Assembly (NCBI GenBank): GCA_963576565.1
Contig: OY755047.1
Coordinates: 3,299,931 to 3,363,930, forward strand
Reading direction: 5' to 3'
DNA length: 64,000 bases
Source: Aspidapion aeneum
Lineage: Eukaryota; Arthropoda; Insecta; Coleoptera; Brentidae
Position 1 is the first letter of the stretch. Each line of letters starts with the position of its first letter. Made by a program: the position numbers and the translations under genes. This document shows positions 44,118 to 54,595 of the stretch, piece by piece. Below the pieces are notes generated by a model, which searched no databases, was not told the DNA's origin, and saw only the letters and a program-made list of their open reading frames with translations.

Positions 44118-45972
44118 GATACCAAGATAATAGAAATAACAATAAGATGTGGTGGACGGAGGAAATACAGGAAATGGTCAAGAAGAAAAACGCACATACT
44201 CGAAATGGCTCAGTACTAAAGAGCAAAGAGACCTAGATCAACAGGAAAACCAGAAGACAGCTAAAAAATTTGATACGCATGGAAAAAAATGAAATGTTCG
44301 AGCGCAAATGCCACGATATAAATACACACGTAGGAGGTAGGCAGAATTCTGAAGTGTGAAAATTAATTTGTACGGTAAAAAACCCAACAACAAAAAAAGT
44401 AAACATTCAGATTATCAAACCGGAACAATGGACAGAACACCACAAGAGACTGCTGCAGAAAACAAAACCCGAACATCTGTCAGCCTCTCCGAGAAGAGAC
44501 ATAGAAGTGCATGGGGAGGAAGTAATTATCGAAAAAGAAATGATAAAGAATAGTATCAAAAAGCTTCAACCCGGAAAAGCTAGCGGACCTAGGGAAATAT
44601 ACGCTGAAATGCTCAAATATGGATCAGAGAGACTACATGAAAATCTCACATATATTATCAATCAATGCATAAACGGACATCCAGTACCTGGTGATTGGAA
44701 ATTAGCATTCATATCCTCAATACAAAAAAAAGTAAACAAGCTGGATTGCAATTCTAAGTAGATAATACGGTAGGATTCTTTAAGATCTAATAGAGAATGA
44801 TTTTCATGAACAAGAAGAAGAAGAGCAAAGTGGGTTTCATGCAGGCAGATCTTGTAGTGATAATGTTTTTTGTCTTAAACAATTAATCGAGAAAAGGAGC
44901 GCCAGAAATATAGAGAGAATATGTTTCCTTTGTGGACCAACAAAAAGCATATGATACCGCTCCAGTAGAAAAATTATGGACAGTGTTAGAGCAGACTAAC
45001 ATCAATCATACATACATAAAAGCGATAAAAGAACTATACAAAGGGTCAAAGTCTAAAATTAAAATTGGAAATCGACTTTCAAAAGAATTCCTGGTAACAA
45101 AAGGCTTAAGAAAGACGGGGATGTTATATCTTTCCAATTCTTTTTAAAATACATATCGCAGTAGCTCTAACAAACTGGAAACGTAAAGTGCACGGCATGG
45201 GAATACAATTTAACGACCGATTTACTATATATATACACTACATTTTGCTGACGAGCAAGTAATTGTAGCTAATGATAAAGAAGACATGGAGTATATGATG
45301 AGAAAGTTAATGGAAGAATACCAAAATTGGGGATTAACAATGAACGTGCACAAGACACAGTATTTATGTATTGGAAACGAATCCAGTGAATTAGAACTAG
45401 ACAATGGACAAGTAATATATCCTTACAATAAGTATGTATACTTGGGTGTCACATTTGATAAGACCGGAACAGACTGTAAAGAACTGTAAAAAAGAATAGT
45501 AAAAGCCTAAAAGGTTATTGGATGTCTTAACAGTATTTTATGGAGCAGAGAGATAAAAAAGAATGTAAAATTTAACATATATGAAACAATGGTGAAAGGC
45601 ACGCTGTTGTATGGAATAGAGACTTGTCGAAATGGATGCAATAAGAAGATCAATGAGAATATCTAGACCAGATCATATAAGAAATCAGATTATAAAAGAA
45701 AAAATGGGAATCGAGGGAAGCATAACGGATGACATCACTAAAAGGCAACTGATATGGTACGGCTATGTACAACGGATGAACGACGAAAGATTACCAAAGC
45801 TGGTCCTAGAATGACAACCAATAGGGCGCAGAAAAAGAGGGCGTCCTAAACTAGAATGGCAATAGTAAATCCAAAGATCAATGAGTCAAAAAAATCGGAC
45901 AGAAGATGATTGTCAGGAACAAAGGTGGAATATAGACGTCGGACAACGTACAAAAACGTTCTAAACCAACAT
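44118..45972 (+). mobile_element. LINE-A copy 8, longest copy (linker, RT, C-terminus)
   Basis: Coding in order on the plus strand: linker (TRRQLKNLIRMEKNEMFERK region near 44240), RT start at 44507-44761 (PGKASGPREIYAEMLKYG), fingers/palm with KAYDTAPVEKLW at 44932-45147, a degraded catalytic box (FADE-like, near 45250), thumb at 45286-45489 and C-terminus at 45632-45814. A deletion near 44755 removes the NYRGISVTSTL segment and several frameshifts follow. The end is CGTTCTAAACCAACATAATAAAAAATAA at 45957-45984. No endonuclease domain is present. Inactive. Confidence 0.9.
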
Positions 45973-46575
45973 AATAAAAAATAAATTACTTTTAAATTGG
46001 TGATGGTACTGGTTTTTGTGGCTAATATACTTTGACCACAACTTTATCTTGGGCGTCATGATTGATGAAGCCTTTTATTGTCAACCTGTCAAATAGAATT
46101 TAACTTTTTGACCGGATGTTAGAAGGAACGCTAAAGGATTTTTGAGCACGTTAAAAAGTGTTGGTTGTAAAGAAGCTCATGTAAATTTCAATTTTGCGAG
46201 TTTAACGAAAAAAAAAGGAGTTAAAGTCGTAGTGTATAGTTGCGGTACATCAAAGTTTCCGACAAGCGAATCAAAGGAACCCAGTGGCAGCTTTCTACAA
46301 ATTACTGATGATTAATTGGCCCAGTACGATAGAGGCGTGGTTTTATGCTTCGACGAATACCACTACTTAACGCCACGATCACAAGGTCTTATCTTTTATC
46401 TTATCTTATGATCTTATCTACACTACATTTTACACTGTGTCCCAATATTTGTGTTTTGATTAATTCGAACAGGCTGAATTTTCGCAAACAGCTGTATTTT
46501 ACTAAAATTATCAGCCTTTTCCAGTGCAAGAATTTTTGAAAGTGATTTCTAACAGAATTCGCAAATTTCATTAAG
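45973..46575. other. Unassigned stretch
   Basis: No recognised ORF. TTATCTTATCTTATGATCTTATC near 46391-46413 is a short simple repeat. Confidence 0.3.
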
Positions 46576-47760
46576 TCTATATATCTATTAAGCCTTCTTC
46601 GATCCATATATGGACACTATTTGTTAATATGTAGCTTAATTTACTGAATGCTGCCCAGGCCAAACTTACTCGTCTCTGGATTTCAGCTGTCTGTCTGGTT
46701 TTATTTTTTTCTCTATTATTTTTTATTGGTTAATTCTGATCGAGGTATCTTCTTCTGTGTTTGTTAAGATTTTAGTTTTAGTTTAGTTCATACTCAAGTC
46801 TATATTTTTAGCTGCTGTATCCAGTTCTTCCATCATTTTTATTAGTTCTTCTTTCTTATCTGTTATTAAGGTGATATCGTCCGCATATCGTAGGTGGTTC
46901 AAGTATTGTCCGCCTACTTTGATGCCTATTTCTTCCCAATCTAAGTTTTTAAAAACATCTTCTATTGGCTTAGTGCCTTCGTGAATTTTAATTGATGTAA
47001 TTACTTCCCTATATTGGCTATTAAGTCTGTATTTGTGATAGTTTCGGCTATTAATTAAAGATGCTTTTACTGCCCAGTGCTCAATGTCATCGAAAGCTTT
47101 TTCAAAGTCTAGAATGCGTGATAGGTGGTCAACTGTACTGAAACCTTTTCTGAAACCTGGCTTGTTCTTTTTCTTGATATCTGTCAAATTTTGTTGTTAT
47201 ATTTTTGTAAAAAGCTTATAAATTACATTAAGGAGTATTTTAGGACGATAGTTTTTTAGGTCTGCTCTATCGCTTTTCTTGAATTTTTCTTTTAGTATTT
47301 TATTCAGAAGAATATGGAGAGCATTACCTACAGCTTTACTACTGCACTTGAGCATATCTGCCATTACTCCATCTTTTCCAGGAGATTTGTTATTTTTCAT
47401 TTTCTTTAATGCTCTCTATATTTCCGCTTTGCTTAGTTCAGGTTGTAGTTCTAAGTTTATGTTCTTTATTTTCCTTTAGAGTTGCTTCATTGTTTTTGTT
47501 TGGCATATTTGTGTATAGAATAGTTGTATTATATTTATAATATTCTCCTTAAAGTTAGTTTCTATGTCGTTAATTATTTCATTTACCTAGCCTTACACAT
47601 TTCATATTTCTGTCATATTTTTTATAACTCTCTCAACTTTAATTTCTTGGCTCATTCTTTTATGTTTTTTATCCTTTTTCTTATAGTTTTATTTATTTCT
47701 GTGTATCCCATCGATGTTCTTTTTCCTTCTTTCTCCAGGTTCCACCTTCTTTTTCATTAA
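46576..47760 (-). mobile_element. LINE-B copy 4, with palm motifs
   Basis: Minus-strand ORF 46783-47187 (134 codons) contains KPGFRKGFSTVDHLSRIL, DFEKAFDDIEHW (motif A) and HLRYADDITLITDKKEEL (motif C). 47197-47400 gives NNKSPGKDGVMADMLK and LKNYRPKILLNVIYKL upstream. The motif B segment (GxxQGxxxSP) is missing, so the palm is incomplete. The C-terminal thumb is largely deleted near 46620. It is the LINE-B copy with the most palm sequence. Confidence 0.85.
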
Positions 47761-49582
47761 AAAAATTCATTAAGTAGTACCAATGATTGTTTTGCTTAAA
47801 TTTAAAGATTTTATGATCTCAAACATGAAAAAGCGCTTGGACCGCCGTGTCCTCAACCACAAACTTCCCAACCTCAAACATGTCTTTATTTATAACGAGA
47901 TGAAAAAAGTAACAGTAAAGAATTACTAACCGGCTAAGTTTTTTCCGTTGCTTAGTCAGTCCAATGCTTGAAACAGACATCTTTTAAGAATTTTCGCTGA
48001 ATAAAAAAGTTGGATTAATTACATATTAGAAGCCTTTCTATAATTAGAAACTATTTTACATCGCCACACACAAAGTAAACTTTTTGTGTCCGATCCATTC
48101 AGGTAAGAAAAAACTAGCTAAAAACGTCCAGCTAAACAGCGAAAACCAATAAATATTCATCGGCTCAGCTGGCATGTACCTATGAGCTGAAAGCCTGATT
48201 TTCAAATCCGGTTTTTTCATCGAATAATTTAGTGGGGTGTATTTCGAAACGTTTTTACATATTTTAGCTCCAACTTTGATATATTGCATATTTGCCCTGG
48301 TCGTTTTTCGAAAAATTAAGTGCTGCTGTTTAAAAGTTCCGAGCAGTTTGAATTATTGAACTACATAAATTTTATTTCAAATTAACTGTGATATATATTA
48401 CCGTATTTTGTATCCTTTCGATGTGTTGTTAAAGGTAATGGAATCCGATCAGACGCTGGCATCTTTTTTTCACCCGTGTTGTATGGTGAATGCGCTTGGC
48501 GTCACAATTATGGTGAATGCGCTCGACGACAAAATTATGGTGAATGCGCCTGACGAAATAATTAATAACAGCTTAGAGTAAGCATTAATTAACAATACTG
48601 ACTTTGTTTTTTTCATCAAACCTTGTTTCTTTATTAGTAAAGGCCCTGTATATATATTTGACAGTTGTTTTTTTCGACCATGTTACGTTTCGACAAAACA
48701 TTTTTTAATGTTTTTGTGGCGACCCCATGATTTTTTTTTAAATTGTAGTTGCCTTTTTGCCACAAGCTCTAGAGAATACTTCCGCTACTTTTTAATTCGA
48801 CTTGATAGCTACGGGATGACGTTGTCAGTTTTTAAATTTAAAATAAGCTGAAAACATAATTATATGTTTACACGGCGTAGAGCGCCAAAAATGGTTTAAC
48901 ATGCTGGCTAAGCGATGGTGTTATTTAAAGGTCATAATTTTATCAAGAGTCAGGGACACATGGAAGATTCATCAGTCCTTGCAAGGGCTTAAAATATGCG
49001 TGACCCTACTTATTTTGTTGTCAAAGCTTATATTTCCCCGTATATGGAATATTATGTACAGAAAACGCCACATAAAATGCAGACAGCACATAAGTTTATG
49101 AAAATATTTGCAGGGCTTATTGTAACTCACTGATTTTTGCAAAAAATGTTAATTTTTTTGATAAATAAATAAACAAATAATGAGACTTCTCCTATAGTTA
49201 TCTAAGTGTCTAACGGTTCTATAAGGCTACTAATTAATGTTATGTACTAATAAAAAATTTGGGAAAATATTGCAAAAAAAATTATTTATATTATTACAAC
49301 CGAATCTATTAATTAGTTGAAGAAGCATAAGATTACAGAATTATTTTAAAAAAATGGTGCTTTTCCAGGCATTAATAAAAAGCTTACGAGGGTTTAAAGG
49401 TGGGATTTTGGATAATTTGAGAAAAAAAAATTAAAAATTCATATCTGTTTAGCCGTGACTCTTAGGACCCAAGTTCCAAGGTTGAAAAGGTAGCAAATGA
49501 CCTCAACAATATCCCAAAAAATTTTGATGGTTCATGTGCCGAACACCCTGTATGTATTTCCCACCTCTAGGGAAAAAACATT
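47761..49582. other. Unassigned region with one repeat-bearing small ORF
   Basis: Apart from the ORF at 48438-48581, no gene is recognised. 48950-48980 shares TGGAAGATTCATCAGTCC with 33208-33225. ACACCCTGTATG occurs at 49543. Confidence 0.35.
48438..48581 (+). CDS. Small ORF (47 aa) with three in-frame 9-residue repeats
   Basis: Opens MESDQTLASFFHPCC, then MVNALGVTI, MVNALDDKI, MVNAPDEII, then NNSLE and stop. The DNA unit is 27 bp and begins at 48483, 48510 and 48537. Substitutions between units keep the frame. GTAAGC overlaps the stop and could be a splice donor. No family recognised and nothing shows it is expressed; a chance minisatellite in a non-coding region is the simpler explanation. 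Confidence 0.25.
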   Translation: MESDQTLASFFHPCCMVNALGVTIMVNALDDKIMVNAPDEIINNSLE

Positions 49583-49774
49583 AGTCAACTACGCAGCCCA
49601 CGAGAAAGACCGACCCGGGCGCGGAAATATCACGTGACCGTAGGAGGCTCACAAAAAAACGCCTCACGGCCCGCTGTCATTATAAAACATGTGTGTGTTC
49701 AGTTTTGGTATATTTGTTTACGTCGATTTTTTTTTAATTCGGGCACGAATTTTATGTGAATTTTATCAAAGTTA

Positions 49775-49825
49775 TTAAAATAACGCAGCCCACGAAAAAG
49801 ACTGTAGTGGGCTGCGTTAAAATAA
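49775..49825. repeat. Micro-palindrome with 9-bp duplication (locus 3), matching P-like ends
   Basis: TTAAAATAA at 49775-49783 and 49817-49825 flanks a 33-base insert with arms CGCAGCCCAC (49784-49793) and GTGGGCTGCG (49807-49816). The left 17 bases, CGCAGCCCACGAAAAAG, match the terminus of the surrounding P-like element but for one base. Confidence 0.85.
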
Positions 49826-49874
49826 TTAATGGCTAATGAGTAAATTATAAAGAAAAATACCTATAAGATAAACA

Positions 49875-50361
49875 ATGCCGCGAACGTGTAATTAGTGTTG
49901 TTCCTTGTCCGTCTAACTATAAAACTGAATCCTAATATGTTGCAAACGGGAAAGAAGTGGTAAAAGATAAGATCTTGGCTAAGATTGATCAAGTAATAGA
50001 CATCCTTAGTGACATTTTTGATAGTGAGAGTGAAAAATGTGTTCAGTTGTCATTTCTTATTGAACAATTAGGTCTCTTGAAAACGTAACCTGAGAATCGA
50101 AGATATGGTGGATACACTTTAATGTTGGCTTCATTTTTGTTTATCCAGTCATCCAGTGCATGCACGTCAATTTACAATTCTAAGGTAATATGTCTTCCGC
50201 ACCCTCGCAATATTAAAAAACTGATTTGTAAAATATTGTTAACAGATAGTAATCTCTCTGTTAGTGTGAAATATTTAAAAAGTAAGATACAGCTTTTAAA
50301 AGAACATGAGTTGGTAATTAACTTACACTTTAATAATAATATTAAACTTTGTGCTGGGTAA
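49875..50361 (+). pseudogene. P-type transposase remnant (THAP-like start and core segment)
   Basis: The ATG at 49875 opens MPRTC; a frame change follows and then VVPCPSNYKTE, the style of a THAP zinc-finger start, now with a stop. At 50105-50361 an open frame reads RRYGGYTLMLASFLFIQSS, then ICLPHPRNIKKL, then HELVINLHFNNNIKL. P/THAP9 transposases have an equivalent RYS...TL..A..L.S...Y......LP...T(I/L)..L order, followed by LHFDEI; here the acidic residues of that last motif are replaced by asparagines. ORFs at 50439-50687 and 50690-50959 may be eroded downstream parts. Assignment rests on motif memory. Confidence 0.55.
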
Positions 50362-51094
50362 TTTTTCAAAAAATTATTGACGACCACTAGATTCAGTTCA
50401 TTAAATGTGAAAACCATCTCACTTATTCACAAAACCACTTGTTTCTTTTAATAAATTATTGTGAAATCTTTTATATTGAAAATTTTTCTTCAGATAACTC
50501 TAGCGAGTGTTTTTGTGGAGAAAAACTATTGTCAAAGCTTGAAAAAATTAGTTTAAGGGCATGTAAAGTTTTTTTAAATAATTTTATTAAAGAGCACAAT
50601 GATTTAGTGTCTGCTAATAAATCTTTGAATAAGAACTCAGACAAAGATGATGACACTCAAAGAAAAATTAAAAAACTAAAAGCTTAGGTTTGATATGTCC
50701 AATTTTGAAAGACTTGTATAGATTTGAAGTTACTAACGATATTATGTACCTAACAAATAGCATAGGCGAGCGAAAAAAAATCGTCAAAAGTTATCCCAAA
50801 AATAATGATATGGACTTTATGTACCTGAAGATATTAGAGTGCAAATTTTGTATAATTTTTTATTTTATAGATTCAGTTCTTTTATCCATAATAAACACAT
50901 ATATGAGCAAAATATTTTTTTCAGTTTTTGCCTATAAAAAAACAAAAATTGTTTGTTAATTTATTCAAATTGTGTAAAAACATATAATATATTAAGCAAT
51001 ACAATAAGAATCCTGGGACTCCTAAGATCACGTGACCGCCGACTTGCTTATAACGCGCCATGTCCGGTCTTTATCGTTGGCTGCGAGTCAACTA

Positions 51095-51400
51095 CTATAT
51101 CGCGGGCCTCTAGTTATTAGTACTTTGATTGTCCATCGTGTAAACAAATAAAAAAAACTATAAAACCAAATTGCGTCAACAAAACCGACCATAATTTTTC
51201 ATATTTTCTCATGTTATTTGTTTGGCCATCGGCGCCTCATTTTCTCCAGGATTTGCGGGTCTCCAAACACCCGCAATCCCCCAATAAATAACTCCAAAAC
51301 GGGGTTAAAGATATATTACTGTGATTTGTGTCACGATGTATATACAATGTGTGTCCCCCAAGTTTATTTACTTTAGCCCTGAAATAGAAAATCATTATCA
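51095..51400. other. Unassigned stretch
   Basis: GGATTTGCGGGTCTCCAAACACCCGCAATCC near 51250-51281 forms a small hairpin. No ORF. Confidence 0.3.
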
Positions 51401-52003
51401 TTGTGCTTTAGAGGTGTTGAAAAAGTAACTATTAGTTAGTCGACTACTCGTTACTCGACAAATAACGGAGTACCGATTACCGATCCGAAAATTAAATGAT
51501 TACTTTCGTTACTTTGATTACTTTGATTCCTTCGATTATTTTAGTATTCAGAATGTATTTTCTGATTTTTGTTGTTTTTTTTCCAAACTTTTTATTTATT
51601 TTTTGAGATCTAGTCTAAGATTGTTATTTTTGTCTCTATTTTTACTTACTTTTAGATTTTAAGTATGTATTTCTTTGTATGTAAGGCATTAGATTTTTAA
51701 AACAAAGTTGTACACAGAACTGTTCCGGAATTCCAACCTTAATTTTATTAATTTTAGTCCGCATTTTGAAAATTTCAGTTGAATATTTCCATAATATCAA
51801 CAACAAAAATATACCTACCAGTAAATGATCTTCGAATTAACGACAGTCCAAGAATTTTGCACTAATTCTATGATTGAATTAAATACAGTTACAGTAATCA
51901 AAGTAACGATAGTAACGAATATATAAAATGATTACATAGTAGTCGAGTAACGATTAGTAATGTGTATTCAAAAGTAACGAAAATCAACACCTCTATTGTG
52001 CTA
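51401..52003. mobile_element. hAT-like MITE M (587 bp)
   Basis: TTGTGCTT (51401-51408) and TTGTGCTA (51996-52003) flank ends TAGAGGTGTTGA and TCAACACCTCTA. Subterminal GTTACTCG/CGAGTAAC words repeat on both sides. TAGAGGTG starts are usual in one hAT group. No transposase. Confidence 0.85.
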
Positions 52004-52016
52004 TTCCAAAATTGTA

Positions 52017-52900
52017 AATAAATTATTTATTTATCTATCTACTAAGCTTTCTTCGATTCATCTTTGGACATAGGCCTCCCCCAATATCTTCCACTCTTCT
52101 CTGTCTGTCGCCGTGTTCATCCATCTAGTCCCTGCATGTTTGTTCAAATCGTCCGCTTATCTCATTTGGGGTCTTTCCCTACTTCTTTTATTTTCCCAAG
52201 ATCCAGTTTACAATACATTTGTTCCATCAATCGCCTTTCTGTATGATATTATGACTGGCAAATTTCCATTTTAGTTTTGCTACTTCTCCTCTGACATCCC
52301 TTACTTTTGTTTTATTTCTAATCCGTTCATTCCTTTTTCTGTCTGTTAACTTAGTAAGTGTCCTGGTCTGGGATCCATAGGTAAGGACAGGAAGGATACA
52401 TTGGTTATACACATTGGTTTTGAGGTACTGAGGATATTTTTTATTTTTTAATATGTAGCTTAATTTACCAAATGCTGCCCAGGCCAATCTTACTCGTCTC
52501 TTGATTTCAGCTGTTTGGTTTTCTTTTTTTAGTTTAATAATTTGTCCCATGTATATATATATATATATTCCTCTACTTGTTCTATTTTCTCTTGGTTAAA
52601 TCTGTGTATCTGTGATCGATTTCGCTTTTAATTAAAGATGCTTTTACTGCCCAGTGCTCAATGCTATCGAAAGTTTTTTCAAAATCTATAAATGCAATAT
52701 ATAGTGGAATGCTGTATTCGTTGGCCCGTTCTATTAGGCCTTAAACATTTCATATTTCTATTATTTTCTATAACCCTGTCATCTTTTATTTCTTTCATTT
52801 TCTTTTATCATTTTACTTATAGTTTTATTTATTTCTGTGTATTCTATGTTCCGCCTTTTTTCCATCAGTTTCTTTATTTCTTCTGATATACAATTATCTG
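52017..52900 (-). mobile_element. LINE-B copy 5, interrupted by a solo LTR
   Basis: The 3' tail and C-terminus are at 52017-52360. The minus-strand ORF 52227-52550 gives TAEIKRRVRLAWAAFGKLSYIL and QCILPVLTYGSQT, the usual post-RT domain. Further upstream pieces of RT and linker are joined by deletions. The linker continues at 53372-53405 beyond the LTR insertion. Confidence 0.85.
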
Positions 52901-53366
52901 TGTTAGCCCGCGGTTAGAAAAAAACGATAACTGCAATGGCTGTAAATATTTTAATTAATGAAAGCGCGAACAAACATAAATATATTGATATGAAATTACG
53001 AAATAATCAAACGTCCATAGGTTAATTGTTGGTGCCACACAACGGCAATCAGAAACAAGGCACTCACCAGTTTGCAGCCAATTTATCCACTTCCAAGGGG
53101 CCCCTATCTGGATCTAATGATATCACCACGTAGCTGAAGGGCTGAAGTTTCTAGTTCTATGCTTCAGTACACCAAAATCGAGCACTTTCAGGTGTAGAAA
53201 TTTGAAATAGTTGGAGAACGAAATTAACACGCCATTTCTCGAGGCGATTGACAAAGGTGATTCTTGGTGCGCATGTCCAATGCGCGAAAAATGCACTTTG
53301 TCCTTCATCCAATTGTGTGGTTTTAAAAATTTTAAAAACAACCGCGAAATTTAGCGGGAGCTAACA
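52901..53366. mobile_element. Solo LTR (466 bp) with 5-bp duplication ATCTG
   Basis: Starts TGTTAGCCCGCGG and ends GCGGGAGCTAACA, giving the TG...CA ends and short inverted TGTTAGC/GCTAACA expected of an LTR. ATCTG at 52896-52900 and 53367-53371 is duplicated. LINE-B sequence resumes on the far side. There is no internal retrotransposon sequence, so it arose by LTR-LTR recombination. The clade (Bel/Pao or Gypsy) is not determinable. The ORF at 53123-53341 is within it and not a gene. Confidence 0.85.
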
Positions 53367-53699
53367 ATCTGTCTTTTTATCTTTTTTTGCGATATCTTTT
53401 CCTACTCTATAAAAACAAATTTTATTTAAAATTTCCACATAAAAATATAAAATATGTTAAAAAAGTAATTTTGTTTTAAAACGTGTCGCCGCAGACACTA
53501 GTGAAACGCTAAGTTAATTAAAAAATTTAAAGTTTTCAAAGGTTTTTCCGAGTTACGTATGTATGAAAGCGTATACATGAAGTTTGAAAAGAGTATGACT
53601 GCATTTTTATTTTTTTGTATACATTTTCCTTTATGCAGATAACCTGGATGATATGTTTTTAAAAATGTAGATAAAATACTGCGAATATTATACAGGGTG

Positions 53700-54000
53700 A
53701 TATAAAGAAATAATCAAACAAGTTTCGTGCCTAATCGGGTAAAAAGGAGTTTTTGTTTCTCTCATATTCTTCCGTAGGTAGCTTGAAAGCTTAACCTCAC
53801 GGGGGTCCAAGATCTAATGGACACCTAATAAGTGTTGACAGTTAAATGTTTCGTCCTTATGGGACTCCTCAGAACACTGCTTGGTCAATGTGACACCCTT
53901 GCGAAGTTAATTAGACGGTTTTGTCTATGTATATAGTGAGAAAACCCTCGCAAGGAGCGCCATCTACCGTGATACGAGAGAAACTAGAACAAGATCAACG
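53700..54000 (+). mobile_element. Interior fragment of element R, copy 2
   Basis: Matches 54725-54810 joined to 56407-56610 without the LINE: TTTCGTGCCTAATCGGGTAA, GGTCCAAGATCTAATGGAC, GCGCCATCTACCGTGATACG. It shows what the R site looked like before LINE-A inserted. A 40-base scrap of repeat D follows at 54005-54046. Confidence 0.8.
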
Positions 54001-54046
54001 TTTTAATTGGCAAAAATACCATTTATATTCAAATCGAGTTTTACAA

Positions 54047-54595
54047 CAGGAAGAAAATATTATTTTCGAAGTATTTAACCTTCTTTCTATGAAAAAATAG
54101 CCAAAGGTCTCTCAAGGGGCCACCATGACAAATAATTTCTTGAAACACCAAACAAGAATTTATGGGGAAAACTTTTGTTGTGTTTCTGCATTGCACACGT
54201 AGGTTTTTAAGCGTAAATGAATATCATAATCGGATAGTTTTCAAATTATGCATTTTAAAATTTTGGCCATATGGAGTTTGGAAATGGGCACTAAAAACCT
54301 AAGTTGTCGTAAATGACGTTTTTACGAATTTTAATTCACTGTGTATTTTTAATTATCTGGATGGAATGCAAATGAATTCTGTGGCGCTATTTCTTCTAAA
54401 ACGTACTTAATTTTTCTAAAATTTTTGTTATATTCCACAAAAAAATTTTCGCAGATAGTTTTTTTTTCCGAAAAATACTTAACTTCTCTAAGATTTTCGC
54501 CTACAGTGTCATTTTCTTGTCCTTCAACAATTTTTTGTGTGTTGTGCGATTTTTCTGAATATGTATAATCAGGATATTTGTTGTTAGTTGTTGTT
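54047..54595. other. Unassigned stretch with a diverged satellite-like unit
   Basis: 54230-54350 resembles one 169-bp satellite monomer (TTTTGGCCATAT, GTAAATGACGTTTTTACGAA, TCACTGTGTATTTTT) at low identity. No ORF otherwise. Confidence 0.45.

Larger units (their letters stand above)
49583..51094 (+). mobile_element. P-superfamily (THAP9-like) element, 1,494 bp, 9-bp duplication
   Basis: AGTCAACTA at 49583-49591 and 51086-51094 flanks inverted ends CGCAGCCCACGAGAAAGACC and its partner at 51066-51085 (18 of 20 match). Similarity extends inwards (CACGTGAC with TAGGAG near both ends). The interior keeps a damaged P-type transposase. Known P elements usually make 8-bp duplications, so 9 is a small departure. 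A nested micro-insertion with the same end sequence is at 49775-49825. Confidence 0.75.
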
